A stretch of DNA of 64,000 bases from Mycobacterium sp. AT1 (lineage in GTDB: Bacteria > Actinomycetota > Actinomycetes > Mycobacteriales > Mycobacteriaceae): contig NZ_MVOC01000055.1 of assembly GCF_002043095.1 (NCBI RefSeq), positions 1 to 64,000 on the forward strand. Direction: 5' to 3'. The notes below the pieces were generated by a model that saw only the letters and a list, made by a program, of their open reading frames with translations, did not search any database and was not told the origin of the DNA. Position numbers and translations under genes: made by a program. Shown piece after piece: positions 52,323-61,980 of this stretch (positions are counted from its first letter, which is position 1; the number at the start of each line of letters is the position of its first letter).

Positions 52323-53902
52323 GTGTGGACGTGGGTACCGGTGACGGCAGGCGGGCGATTCGACGCGCGTTGATCAGCGTGTACGACAAGACCGGCCTCG
52401 CCGAGCTGGCACGAGGTCTGCACGAGGCGGGCGTCGCCATCGTGTCGACCGGCTCCACGGCGAAAACCATTGCCGCCAGCGGTGTCCCGGTGACACCGGT
52501 CGAGGACGTCACGGGCTTCCCCGAGGTGCTCGACGGACGCGTGAAGACCCTGCACCCGCGGGTGCACGCCGGGCTGCTGGCCGACACCCGCAAGGCCGAG
52601 CACCTCGCCGCGCTCGACGAACTCGGTGTCGCCGCCTTCGAACTCGTCGTCGTCAACCTCTACCCCTTCACCGAGACCGTCGAGTCCGGCGCCAGCGAGG
52701 ACGAGTGCGTCGAGCAGATCGACATCGGCGGGCCGTCGATGGTGCGCGCCGCCGCCAAGAACCACCCCAGCGTCGCAGTGGTCGTCGAGCCGCGTGGCTA
52801 CGACGGTGTACTCGCCGCGGTGCGCGCCGGCGGCTTCACCCTCGAGGAGCGGAAGCGCTTGGCGTCACTGGCGTTTCGGCATACCGCGGAATACGACGTC
52901 GCCGTCGCCACGTGGATGGGTTCGATCATGGCGCCCGAGGAGGGCGACGTGACCCCGCCGGAGTGGTTCGGTGGGACGTGGAAGCGCGCCGCGGTGCTTC
53001 GTTACGGCGAGAACCCGCACCAGCAGGCGGCGCTCTACCGTGACGACTCGTCGTGGCCGGGCCTGGCGCAAGCCGAGCAGTTGCACGGCAAGGAGATGTC
53101 GTACAACAACTACACCGATGCCGATGCGGCGTGGCGGGCCGCGTTCGACTACGAGCAGACGTGTGTGGCAATCATCAAGCACGCCAACCCGTGTGGCATC
53201 GCCATCTCGTCGGTGTCGGTCGCCGATGCGCACCGCAAGGCCCACGAATGCGACCCGTTGAGTGCCTTCGGCGGTGTGATCGCGGCCAACACGACGGTCA
53301 GCGTGGAGATGGCCGAGACGGTCGCCGACATCTTCACCGAGGTCGTCATCGCGCCCGCCTACGAACCGGGTGCGGTCGAGATCCTGGCCCGCAAGAAGAA
53401 CGTCCGCGTGCTGGTCGCCTCCGAACCTCGGGTCGGGGGCACCGAGTTCCGTCAGGTCAGCGGCGGTCTGCTGGTGCAGCAACGCGATGCGCTGGACGCC
53501 TCCGGCGACGACCCGACCACCTGGACGCTGGCCACCGGCACCCCCGCCGATCCCGACACCCTCGCGGATCTGGTGTTCGCCTGGCGTGCCTGCCGCGCGG
53601 TGAAGTCGAACGCGATCGTCGTCGCCAAGGACGGCGCGACGGTCGGCGTCGGCATGGGCCAGGTCAACCGGGTCGACGCGGCACGGCTGGCCGTCGAACG
53701 GGCCGGCGACCGGGTGCGGGGAGCGGTGGCGTCCTCGGACGCCTTCTTCCCCTTCCCTGACGGGCTCGAGGTGCTGACCGCGGCGGGTGTGACGGCGATC
53801 GTCCACCCCGGCGGCTCGATGCGCGACGACCTCGTCACCGAGGCGGCCGCTTCGGCGGGCATCGCGCTGTACCTCACCGGCGCGCGCCACTTCGCGCACT
53901 AG
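52319..53902 (+). CDS. purH: Bifunctional AICAR transformylase/IMP cyclohydrolase
   Basis: Performs the last two steps of IMP synthesis. The 527-residue protein has the N-terminal MGS-like IMP cyclohydrolase domain (about 1-150; ALISVYDKTGL, STGSTAKTI, GRVKTLHPRVHAG). The AICAR transformylase domain follows (about 160-527; RYGENPHQQAA, IIKHANPCG with the catalytic Lys/His, DPLSAFGG). The ATG overlaps the purN stop, so the two enzymes are coupled. Confidence 0.98.
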   Translation: MSVDVGTGDGRRAIRRALISVYDKTGLAELARGLHEAGVAIVSTGSTAKTIAASGVPVTPVEDVTGFPEVLDGRVKTLHPRVHAGLLADTRKAEHLAALDELGVAAFELVVVNLYPFTETVESGASEDECVEQIDIGGPSMVRAAAKNHPSVAVVVEPRGYDGVLAAVRAGGFTLEERKRLASLAFRHTAEYDVAVATWMGSIMAPEEGDVTPPEWFGGTWKRAAVLRYGENPHQQAALYRDDSSWPGLAQAEQLHGKEMSYNNYTDADAAWRAAFDYEQTCVAIIKHANPCGIAISSVSVADAHRKAHECDPLSAFGGVIAANTTVSVEMAETVADIFTEVVIAPAYEPGAVEILARKKNVRVLVASEPRVGGTEFRQVSGGLLVQQRDALDASGDDPTTWTLATGTPADPDTLADLVFAWRACRAVKSNAIVVAKDGATVGVGMGQVNRVDAARLAVERAGDRVRGAVASSDAFFPFPDGLEVLTAAGVTAIVHPGGSMRDDLVTEAAASAGIALYLTGARHFAH

Positions 53903-53980
53903 GGCCACGTCACGGCGTCGTAATTTCGCTTAGAGCACGGACCTGGTGCCTCGGGGCGCCAACCGTCGTAGCGTGGAGTA

Positions 53981-55363
53981 GTGACATCACCTAACGATCT
54001 CCCCCGCACCCTCGGCGAGCTGCGCGCGTCTGGGCACCGCGAGCGGGGCGTGAAGGCCGAAATCCGCGAGAACCTGCTGGCGGCGCTCGGCGAGGGCCGC
54101 GACGTGTGGACCGGCATCCTCGGCTTCGAGGACACCGTCATCCCGCAGCTCGAGCGTGCGCTGATCGCCGAACACGACGTCGTGCTGCTCGGCGAACGTG
54201 GTCAGGGCAAGACGCGGCTGCTGCGATCGCTGACCAACCTGCTCGACGAGTGGACCCCCGTCATCGAGGGATCCGAGCTGCACGAGCACCCGTACACGCC
54301 GATCACACCCGAGTGGATCCGGCGTGCGGCGGCCTCCGGCGACGACCTGCCCATCACGTGGCTGCACCGCAGCGAGCGCTACACCGAGAAGCTCGCCACC
54401 CCGGACACCAGCGTCGCCGACCTCGTCGGCGACATCGACCCCATCAAGGTGGCCGAGGGCCGCAGCCTCGGCGACCCGGAGACCATTGCCTTCGGGCTGA
54501 TCCCGCGGGCGCACCGCGGCATCGTCGCGATCAACGAGCTGCCGGACCTCGCCGAGCGCATCCAGGTCTCCATGCTCAACGTGATGGAGGAGCGCGACAT
54601 CCAGGTCCGCGGCTACACGCTGCGACTGCCGCTGGACGTCCTCGTCGTCGCCAGCGCCAACCCCGAGGACTACACCAACCGCGGTCGCATCATCACCCCG
54701 CTCAAGGACCGGTTCGGCGCCGAGATCCGCACCCACTATCCGCACGCGCTCGAGGCCGAGGTGGGCGTCATCAAGCAGGAGTCCCACCTGCCGGCAGCCG
54801 TGCCCGACTACCTACTGCAGATCCTGGCCCGGTTCGCCCGCTCGCTGCGCGAATCGCAGTCGATCGACCAACGCTCCGGGGTGTCGGCGCGGTTCGCCAT
54901 CGCCGCCGCCGAGACCGTCGCCGCCGCGGCGACGCACCGGTCCGCGATCCTCGGCGAGCAGGACCCCGTCGCCCGTGTCGTCGACCTGAGCACCATCGTC
55001 GACGTGCTGCGCGGCAAGCTGGAATTCGAGTCCGGCGAGGAGGGCCGCGAGCAGGCGGTGCTCGAACACCTGCTGCGGCGCGCGACGGCCGACACGGCGC
55101 AGCGGCTGCTCGGCGGACTCGACGTCGGACCGCTGGTGACCGCCGTCGAGGAGGGCGCCCCGGTGACCACCGGTGAGCGCGTGTCGGCCAAGGACGTGCT
55201 CGCCGCGCTCCCGGGTCTGCCGGTGGTCGACGCCATCGCCGAGCGGCTTGGTGCCCAGACCGACGGCGAACGCGCCGCCGCCCTGGAGCTGGCTCTGGAG
55301 GCGCTGTACCTGGCCAAGCGCATCGACAAGGTCTCTGGGGAGGGCGAAACCATCTATGGTTAA
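53981..55363 (+). CDS. MoxR/magnesium-chelatase-type AAA+ ATPase (Rv0958-like)
   Basis: A 460-residue ATPase with P-loop GERGQGKTR, a sensor/Walker region in GIVAINELPDLAERIQVSMLN (core INELPDLAERIQ), and VVASANPEDYTNRGRI, all as in ChlI/BchI-like MoxR proteins. Such ATPases act with VWA-domain partners as metal-insertion or assembly chaperones. The partner gene overlaps its stop by eight bases, which supports that. The true client is unknown; it is unlikely to be a real magnesium chelatase. It starts at GTG 53981. Confidence 0.93.
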   Translation: MTSPNDLPRTLGELRASGHRERGVKAEIRENLLAALGEGRDVWTGILGFEDTVIPQLERALIAEHDVVLLGERGQGKTRLLRSLTNLLDEWTPVIEGSELHEHPYTPITPEWIRRAAASGDDLPITWLHRSERYTEKLATPDTSVADLVGDIDPIKVAEGRSLGDPETIAFGLIPRAHRGIVAINELPDLAERIQVSMLNVMEERDIQVRGYTLRLPLDVLVVASANPEDYTNRGRIITPLKDRFGAEIRTHYPHALEAEVGVIKQESHLPAAVPDYLLQILARFARSLRESQSIDQRSGVSARFAIAAAETVAAAATHRSAILGEQDPVARVVDLSTIVDVLRGKLEFESGEEGREQAVLEHLLRRATADTAQRLLGGLDVGPLVTAVEEGAPVTTGERVSAKDVLAALPGLPVVDAIAERLGAQTDGERAAALELALEALYLAKRIDKVSGEGETIYG

Positions 55364-57329
55364 GCGCATTTCGCGGTATTCGCGCTACTCCGGCGGACCC
55401 GATCCGCTGGCTCCTCCGGTCGACCTGCGCGAGGCGCTGGAACAGATCGGGCAGGACGTCATGGAGGGCAGTTCGCCGCGACGTGCACTCTCCGAGCTGA
55501 TGCGGCGGGGCACGCAAAACATGCGTGGCGCCGACCGGCTGGCTGCCGAGGCCAATAGCAAGCGTCGAAAACTGTTGCAGCAGAACAATCTCGACGGAAC
55601 GCTGCAGGACATCAAGAAGCTGCTCGACGAGGCCGTGCTGGCCGAACGCAAGGAACTGGCGCGGGCGCTCGACGACGACGCCCGCTTCAACGAGCTTCAG
55701 CTGCAGGCTCTGCCGTCGTCGCCCGCGAAGGCCGTTCAGGAGCTCTCCGAGTACGACTGGCGCAGCGACGAGGCGCGGCAGAAGTACGAGCAGATCAAGG
55801 ACCTGATGGGCCGCGAGATGCTCGACCAGCGCTTCGCGGGCATGAAGGAGGCGCTGGAGAACGCCACCGACGAGGACCGGCAGCGCGTCAACGACATGCT
55901 CGACGACCTCAACGAGTTGTTGGACAAGCATGCCAGCGGCCAGGATTCGCCTGAGGACTTTCAGGAGTTCATGGCCAAGCACGGCGAGTTCTTCCCGGAG
56001 AACCCGAAGAACATCGACGAGCTCCTCGACTCACTGGCCAAGCGGGCGGCCGCCGCGCAGCGGTTCCGCAACAGCCTGTCGCCCGACCAGCGTGCCGAGC
56101 TGGATGCCTTGGCGCAGCAGGCCTTTGGTTCGCCGTCGCTGACGAATGCACTCGACAAGCTGGATCAGCACCTGCAGAATGCGCGGCCCGGCGAGGACTG
56201 GCAGGGGTCGGAGCGGTTCAACGGCGACAACCCCATGGGCATGGGGGAGGGCGCGCAGGCGCTGGCCGACATCGGGGAGCTCGAGCAGCTCGCCGAGCAA
56301 CTGAGCCAAAGCCACGCCGGCGCACAGATGGACGACGTCGACCTCGACATGCTGGCCCGCCAGCTCGGCGACCAGGCGGCCGTCGACGCCCGGACACTGT
56401 CCGAACTCGAACGCGCGCTGATGAACCAGGGGTTCCTCGACCGTGACGCCGACGGTCAATGGCGCCTGTCACCGAAGGCCATGCGTCAGCTAGGTCAGAT
56501 GATTCTTCGCGATGTGGCGCAACAACTCTCGGGACGCCACGGTGAACGCGACACCCGTCGCGCCGGTGCGGCCGGTGAACTGACCGGGGCCACCCGGCCG
56601 TGGCAGTTCGGCGACACCGAGCCATGGAACGTCACCCGCACGTTGACCAATGCCGTGCTGCGGCAAGCGGGAACTGGCGTTGCGGAGCTGCCGATGCAGA
56701 TCACCGTCGAGGACGTCGAGATCTCCGAGACCGAGCAGCGCACCCAGTCGGCCGTCGCCCTTCTCGTCGACACGTCGTTCTCGATGGTGATGGAGAACCG
56801 CTGGCTGCCCATGAAGCGCACGGCGCTGGCGTTGCACCAACTGATCAGCACCCGGTTCCGTTCCGACGATCTGCAGATCATCGCGTTCGGCCGGTACGCG
56901 CGCACCGTCAGCGCCGCCGAACTGACCGGGTTGGAAGGCGTGTACGAGCAAGGCACCAACCTGCACCACGCGTTGGCCTTGGCGTCGCGCCACCTCCGTC
57001 GCCACCCCAACGCCCAGCCGGTGGTCCTCATCGTCACCGACGGCGAACCGACGGCGCACCTCGAGGACTTCCGTGACGGGGAGGGCGCATCCGTCTTCTT
57101 CGACTACCCGCCCCACCCGCGCACCATCGCCCACACGGTGAAGGGCTTCGACGAGATCGCGCGACTTGGCGCGCAGGTGACCATCTTTCGGCTTGGCAGC
57201 GACCCCGGACTGGCTCGATTCATCGACCAGGTGGCCCGCCGGGTGGAGGGGCGCGTCGTCGAGCCGGATCTCGACGGGCTGGGTGCCGCCGTCGTCGGCG
57301 ACTACCTACGCTCGCGTCGGAGGCGCTGA
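55356..57329 (+). CDS. VWA-domain partner protein of the MoxR ATPase (Rv0959-like)
   Basis: A 657-residue cytosolic protein. The first 440 residues are helical and rich in Asp/Glu/Gln. The C-terminal von Willebrand factor A domain (about 470-650) has a complete MIDAS: DTSFS (DxSxS), the Thr in GTNLHHAL and Asp in VTDGEP. The ATG at 55356 lies eight bases inside the end of the ATPase gene, showing coupling. Together they form a chaperone-like pair of unknown target. Confidence 0.93.
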   Translation: MVKRISRYSRYSGGPDPLAPPVDLREALEQIGQDVMEGSSPRRALSELMRRGTQNMRGADRLAAEANSKRRKLLQQNNLDGTLQDIKKLLDEAVLAERKELARALDDDARFNELQLQALPSSPAKAVQELSEYDWRSDEARQKYEQIKDLMGREMLDQRFAGMKEALENATDEDRQRVNDMLDDLNELLDKHASGQDSPEDFQEFMAKHGEFFPENPKNIDELLDSLAKRAAAAQRFRNSLSPDQRAELDALAQQAFGSPSLTNALDKLDQHLQNARPGEDWQGSERFNGDNPMGMGEGAQALADIGELEQLAEQLSQSHAGAQMDDVDLDMLARQLGDQAAVDARTLSELERALMNQGFLDRDADGQWRLSPKAMRQLGQMILRDVAQQLSGRHGERDTRRAGAAGELTGATRPWQFGDTEPWNVTRTLTNAVLRQAGTGVAELPMQITVEDVEISETEQRTQSAVALLVDTSFSMVMENRWLPMKRTALALHQLISTRFRSDDLQIIAFGRYARTVSAAELTGLEGVYEQGTNLHHALALASRHLRRHPNAQPVVLIVTDGEPTAHLEDFRDGEGASVFFDYPPHPRTIAHTVKGFDEIARLGAQVTIFRLGSDPGLARFIDQVARRVEGRVVEPDLDGLGAAVVGDYLRSRRRR

Positions 57330-57331
57330 CG

Positions 57332-57913
57332 CTACTGCTGGGCCTTGCGCTTCTTGCGCTTGACCCCGACGCTGCCCCACAGTGAGAACCCGCGAATCGT
57401 GACGTGGGGGGCACCAGGGGAGCCCTCGTCGGCGAGGTGGTCGAATGCGCCCATCACGCCGACGCCGCGCACGACGACGTTCACTTCCGGCGGCAGCAGA
57501 ATGGTCTGACCGCCGAAGACCGAGTACGAGTGGATCTCCACGTCGGCGGCGGTGAAGTCGGCGTAGCGAAGGTCGATCACGCCGCCGCCGAACAGCGTCA
57601 CCGACGTCAGTCGCTTCGGCACGTTCCACCTACCGCGCCGCTCGAAACCACTCATGATCGCCAAGAGCAACGTCGACGGCGCGGGCTGGCCGGGTCCGAT
57701 CGCGGGCGCCGTGGTGGCGATGCCGGGCAGATCCGAGCTGAGGCGGTCCAGTTCGTCGAACGTCTGGGCCGCGTACGCCTTCTTCAACCGGTCCTCGTAC
57801 TCGCTCATCTCGAGGCGGCCCTGTGCGACGGCATCGGTGAGCAGCTGTGCCACCTGAATGCGATCGGTGTCGGCAGCACGCATCGACCCGTATCGCGACG
57901 CTCCGTTGCTCAT
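57332..57913 (-). CDS. DUF1707/LiaF-like protein (Rv0966c-like)
   Basis: A 193-residue protein with an N-terminal DUF1707 segment (about 10-62; MRAADTDRIQVAQLLTDAVAQG, core DRIQVAQLL, and RLEMSEYEDRLKKAYAA) and a C-terminal LiaF-type beta region (FGGGVIDLRYADF, YSVFGGQTILLPPEVNV). LiaF-like domains in other bacteria modulate envelope-stress signalling. No membrane helix is clear. It is convergent with the VWA gene, two bases between stops. Confidence 0.88.
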   Translation of the reverse strand: MSNGASRYGSMRAADTDRIQVAQLLTDAVAQGRLEMSEYEDRLKKAYAAQTFDELDRLSSDLPGIATTAPAIGPGQPAPSTLLLAIMSGFERRGRWNVPKRLTSVTLFGGGVIDLRYADFTAADVEIHSYSVFGGQTILLPPEVNVVVRGVGVMGAFDHLADEGSPGAPHVTIRGFSLWGSVGVKRKKRKAQQ

Positions 57914-57970
57914 CGACGTCGAGCCTACGACGATCGGTCAGACATGCAAGGTGCGGTGCGAAGAAGTCAG

Positions 57971-58756
57971 CTAAATCGTGACGCCGACCCACCTTGGGGG
58001 GCGCTTCTCCAAGAAGGCCGTCATGCCCTCGCGGGCTTCCTCGGACACGAACAACGTTGCCGACTGCGTGGTCAGCGCCGCGGCGTTGGCGTCGAAGCCT
58101 GCGAGGATCGACGCCGTCGTCAACGCCTTCGACGCCGCCAAACCCTGCGGTGACCCCTTCGTGACGTCGGCCACCAGTTGGTCAACGGTGGCGGCGACGG
58201 CCTCCGCGGAGTCGGTTGCGACGGTGACCAGACCGATGTCCCGCGCCTCCCCAGGCCCGAACTTCTCTCCGGTGACGAAGTAGCGCCCCGCGGCGCGGGC
58301 GGACATCTTCGGCAGCAACGTCAACGAGATGATCGACGGGGCGACGCCGATGCGCGCCTCGGTCAGTGCGAAGGTGCTCGACGGTCCGGCGACGACGATG
58401 TCGCACGCGCCGATCAGGCCGAGGCCGCCGGCCCGGACGTGGCCGTTCACCGCTCCGATGACCGGCATCGGCGAGGCGACCAACGCGCGAAGGAGCTCTG
58501 CCATCTCGCGGGCCCGGTCGGTGGCCAGGTCACCGGGGTCGCGGCCGGCCGCCTCGCCGAGGTCGGCGCCCGCACAGAACGTGCCGCCGGTGTGGCCGAG
58601 CACCACGCAGCGGACCTCCGGATCCGCCGCCGCATCCGCCAGCCCGTCGTGCAGCTGCTGAACCAGGGCCGTCGACAGGGTGTTGCGGTTGTGCGGTGAG
58701 TCCAACGTCAGGCGCGCGACCGCACCGTCCTTCGCGTACGCGACGAGGGTCGTCAT
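57971..58756 (-). CDS. echA7: Enoyl-CoA hydratase/isomerase (EchA7-like)
   Basis: A 261-residue crotonase-fold enzyme. The oxyanion-hole segments are HTGGTFCAGADLGEAA and VNGHVRAGGLGLIGACDIVV, with LTEARIGVAPSIIS next. It is the last gene of the minus-strand operon running from fadE13. Its ATG shares the stop of fadE12 by one base (TGATG), so they are coupled. It probably hydrates the enoyl-CoA or carboxylated enoyl-CoA made by the acyl-CoA dehydrogenases and biotin carboxylase upstream (inference). Confidence 0.93.
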   Translation of the reverse strand: MTTLVAYAKDGAVARLTLDSPHNRNTLSTALVQQLHDGLADAAADPEVRCVVLGHTGGTFCAGADLGEAAGRDPGDLATDRAREMAELLRALVASPMPVIGAVNGHVRAGGLGLIGACDIVVAGPSSTFALTEARIGVAPSIISLTLLPKMSARAAGRYFVTGEKFGPGEARDIGLVTVATDSAEAVAATVDQLVADVTKGSPQGLAASKALTTASILAGFDANAAALTTQSATLFVSEEAREGMTAFLEKRPPRWVGVTI

Positions 58757-59913
58757 CAGTACGACCGGGGCAGGCCGAGCGACGTCTGGGCGACGAAGTT
58801 CAGGATCATCTCCCGACTCACCGGTGCGATGCGGGCCAGGCGTGAGGCGGTCAGCACCGAGGCGATGCCGTACTCCTTGGTCAACCCGTTGCCGCCGAGG
58901 GACTGCACGGCCTGGTCGACGGCGCGCACCGATGCCTCACCGGCGGCGTACTTGGCCATGTTCGCCGCCTCGGCGGCTCCGCCGTCGTCACCGAGGTCGT
59001 AGAGCGTGGCGGCCTTCTGCATCATCAACTTGGCCAGCTCGATCTCGATGTGGTTCTGCGCCAACGGGTGTGAGATGCCCTGGTGCGCGCCGATCGGCGT
59101 CTTCCACACCTGCCGGGTCTTGACGTAGTCGGTGGCCTTGTTGATCGCGAAGCGACCCATGCCGACCGCGCTGGCCGCGCCCATGATGCGCTCGGGATTC
59201 AGACCCGCGAACAACTGCGCGATCGCGGCGTCCTCGGAGCCGACCAGCGCGTCGGCGGGCAGCCGGACGTCGTCGAGGAACAGCTGGAACTGGTTCTCCG
59301 GGCTGACGATCTCCATGTCGATCTTGGTCCACGACATGCCGGGGGTGTCGGTGGGGACGACGAACAGCGCCGGCTTGAGGTTGCCCGTCTTGGCTTCGGC
59401 CGTGCGACTCACCACGAGCACCGCCTGAGCCTGGTCCACGCCGGAGATGTAGACCTTCTGCCCGGACAGGATCCAGTCGTCGCCGTCGCGGCGGGCCGTC
59501 GTGGTGATCCTGTGCGAGTTGGATCCGGCGTCCGGCTCGGTGATGGCGAACGCCATGGTGATCGAACCGTCGGCGATGCCGGGGAGCCAGCGCCTCTTCT
59601 GTTCGTCGGTGCCGTACTTGGCGATGATCGTGCCGTTGATGGCGGGGGAGACGACCATCATGAGCAGCGCGCAGCCGCCGGCGGACATCTCCTCCATGAC
59701 GAGCGACAGTTCGTACATGCCGGCACCGCCGCCGCCGTATTCTTCCGGCAGGTTCACCCCGATGAACCCCAGTTTGCCTGCTTCGCTCCACATTTCGGTG
59801 GTGTGCTCACCGGCGCGGGCCTTCTCCAGGTAGTACTCCGACCCGTAGCTCGCGGACATGGCCGCAACGGCCTTGCGCAGCTGCTGCTGTTCGTCGGTCT
59901 CGATGAAGCTCAT
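58756..59913 (-). CDS. fadE12: Acyl-CoA dehydrogenase (FadE12-like)
   Basis: A flavin acyl-CoA dehydrogenase of 385 residues. Marks include GVNLPEEYGGGGAGM, ITMAFAITEPDAGSNSHRI for FAD and substrate binding, QKVYISGVDQA, and the C-terminal QSLGGNGLTKEYGIASVL. It makes an alpha,beta-enoyl-CoA. The ATGA overlap with accA2 and TGATG junction with echA7 show tight operon structure. Order and neighbours match Rv0972c. Confidence 0.95.
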   Translation of the reverse strand: MSFIETDEQQQLRKAVAAMSASYGSEYYLEKARAGEHTTEMWSEAGKLGFIGVNLPEEYGGGGAGMYELSLVMEEMSAGGCALLMMVVSPAINGTIIAKYGTDEQKRRWLPGIADGSITMAFAITEPDAGSNSHRITTTARRDGDDWILSGQKVYISGVDQAQAVLVVSRTAEAKTGNLKPALFVVPTDTPGMSWTKIDMEIVSPENQFQLFLDDVRLPADALVGSEDAAIAQLFAGLNPERIMGAASAVGMGRFAINKATDYVKTRQVWKTPIGAHQGISHPLAQNHIEIELAKLMMQKAATLYDLGDDGGAAEAANMAKYAAGEASVRAVDQAVQSLGGNGLTKEYGIASVLTASRLARIAPVSREMILNFVAQTSLGLPRSY

Positions 59914-61892
59914 GCGGGATCTCCTTGGGGGTTTTCGATGCGAGCGAGCACGGCGCCGACGTCGACTTGTTGACCGGCCGTCACGTTCAGTTCGGCGAGC
60001 ACGCCGTCGCCGGGCGCGGCGATGGTGTGTTCCATCTTCATGGCCTCCAGCCAGATCAGCGGCTGTCCGGCGGTGACCGCGTCGCCGACGGCTGCGGCCA
60101 CTCTGGTCACCGAACCCGGCATCGGCGCCAGCAGCGAGCCCTTGGCGACGGCCGAGTCGGGGTCGGGAAAGCGGGGGAGCGCCAACAGGTGGACGGGCCC
60201 GAGCGGACCGTCGACGAAGACGTGCTCGTCGTAGCGCGCCACGTCGAAGGGTCGCTCGACTCCGTTGGAGCTCAGCACGATCCGGCCAGGTGACCCCGTC
60301 ACCACGGTCGCGTCGGCTGCGCCGTCGAGTTCCAGCCCGGCGCGGCCGAACCGGTAGCGCACCTCGTGCTCGTCACCCGCGTCGTCGAGATACCGCTTGG
60401 TCTGGAAGCCGGACGCAAGGTTGCGCCACCCGCTGGGTAGCCGGCCGAGTACGGTTGCGGCCCTTCGATTGTCGTGGGCGTCGGCGAGGGCGGCCGCCAG
60501 TGCGGACAGCGCGGTGGTCGACGGGTCGGCCAGAGGTTCGGCCAGGGTGGGCAGCCCGTGGGTCTCGAAGAACGCGGTGTCGGTCGCTCCGTCGAGGAAC
60601 GCAGGATGCCGCAGAACGTTGACCAGCAGGTCGCGGTTGGTGCGGATGCCGTGCAGGCGGGTGCGGGCCAGCGCGTCGGCAAGGATGGCCGCGGCTTGCT
60701 CGCGGGTCGGGGCGTAGGAGATCACCTTGGCCAGCATGGGGTCGTAGAAGACCGACACCGCGGACCCGTCGACCACGCCGGAGTCGACGCGGACGCCGGC
60801 GCGGCCCAACACCGTGAACTCGGCCGCCGTCGACGGCACCTCGAACCGGTGGACGGGGCCGGCTTGGGGCTGCCAGTCCTTGGCAGGATCCTCGGCGTAG
60901 AGCCGAGCCTCGATCGAATGTCCGCGCGCACCAGGAGGTTCCGCGTCTAGTCGGCCGCCGCCGGCGACCAGCAATTGCAGCTCGACCAGGTCGAGTCCGG
61001 TGGTCTCCTCGGTGACGGGGTGCTCGACCTGAAGCCGGGTGTTCATCTCGAGGAAGTAAAAGGATCCGGAGTCTGGGCCATCTGAGGAGGCCATGAACTC
61101 GACGGTTCCCGCGCCGGTGTAGCCGATCGCCTCGGCTGCCAGGCGCGCCGCGGTGAACAGCTTGGCCCGCATGCCGGGGGTGCGTTCGACGAGCGGCGAC
61201 GGGGCCTCCTCGACGATCTTCTGGTGGCGGCGCTGGATCGAGCACTCCCGCTCGCCGACCGACCACACGGTGCCGTGCGCGTCGGCCATGATTTGCACCT
61301 CGACGTGGTGACCACTGGCCAGGTAGCGCTCGCAGAACACTTCTCCGTCGCCGAACGCGGACTCCGCCTCCCGGCGGGCGGCCTCGGCCTGCGACGCGAG
61401 CTGGTCGAGTTCGCGGACCACCCGCATGCCACGGCCACCACCACCGGCGGAGGCCTTGATGAGCACGGGGAGCTGGTCGGCGGTCACTGCCTCGGGATCC
61501 AGTTCGTCGAGCACCGGAACGCCCGCGGCGGCCATCATCTTCTTGGCCTCGATCTTGCTACCCATCGCCCGTACCGCGGCGACCGGCGGCCCGATCCACG
61601 TCAACCCGGCGTCCTGCACGGCGGCGGCGAATTCGGCGTTCTCGGAAAGGAATCCGTAGCCGGGATGGACGGCGTCCGCGCCCGCCGCCCGCGCCGCCGC
61701 GATCAGCTGGCCGGCGTCGAGGTAGCCGTTGCGGCCGTCCAGTCGCACGCGGACGTCAGCCTCGGCGACGTGTGGCGATTCGGCGTCGGGCTCGGTGTAC
61801 ACCGCGACCGTGCCGATGCCCAGCCGGCGGCAGGTGGTGAAGACGCGGCGGGCGATCTCGCCACGGTTGGCGACCAGAACTCGCGTGATCAT
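59910..61892 (-). CDS. accA2: Acyl-CoA carboxylase alpha subunit (biotin carboxylase/BCCP)
   Basis: A 660-residue protein joining biotin carboxylase and biotin carrier. The N-terminus has VLVANRGEIARRV and HPGYGFLSEN, the ATP-grasp part ASAGGGGRGM and FLEMNTRLQVEHPVTE. The C-terminal carrier domain has biotin lysine K619 in EAMKMEH. With AccD2 it carboxylates an acyl- or enoyl-CoA of unknown identity. The pairing with fadE and echA genes resembles leucine or acyclic-terpenoid (Atu) degradation. The ATG at 61892 starts the conserved region. Confidence 0.96.
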   Translation of the reverse strand: MITRVLVANRGEIARRVFTTCRRLGIGTVAVYTEPDAESPHVAEADVRVRLDGRNGYLDAGQLIAAARAAGADAVHPGYGFLSENAEFAAAVQDAGLTWIGPPVAAVRAMGSKIEAKKMMAAAGVPVLDELDPEAVTADQLPVLIKASAGGGGRGMRVVRELDQLASQAEAARREAESAFGDGEVFCERYLASGHHVEVQIMADAHGTVWSVGERECSIQRRHQKIVEEAPSPLVERTPGMRAKLFTAARLAAEAIGYTGAGTVEFMASSDGPDSGSFYFLEMNTRLQVEHPVTEETTGLDLVELQLLVAGGGRLDAEPPGARGHSIEARLYAEDPAKDWQPQAGPVHRFEVPSTAAEFTVLGRAGVRVDSGVVDGSAVSVFYDPMLAKVISYAPTREQAAAILADALARTRLHGIRTNRDLLVNVLRHPAFLDGATDTAFFETHGLPTLAEPLADPSTTALSALAAALADAHDNRRAATVLGRLPSGWRNLASGFQTKRYLDDAGDEHEVRYRFGRAGLELDGAADATVVTGSPGRIVLSSNGVERPFDVARYDEHVFVDGPLGPVHLLALPRFPDPDSAVAKGSLLAPMPGSVTRVAAAVGDAVTAGQPLIWLEAMKMEHTIAAPGDGVLAELNVTAGQQVDVGAVLARIENPQGDPA

Positions 61893-61901
61893 CGCTCTCC
61901 T

Positions 61902-61960
61902 CCCGCGATTTGGGCGCGAATTTCCGCGCTCACCGCGGATGAGCGCGCCGAAATCGCGGG
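61902..61960. repeat. Palindromic element between accD2 and accA2
   Basis: Outer arms CCCGCGATTT and AAATCGCGGG (ten bases, perfect) enclose an inner stem CGCGCTCA, seven bases, TGAGCGCG. A competing middle stem is possible. It fills most of the 88-base gap inside the operon and could be a dispersed mycobacterial palindrome or an attenuator. Confidence 0.6.
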
Positions 61961-61980
61961 GGTGGAGGGTGTCATGGCGC

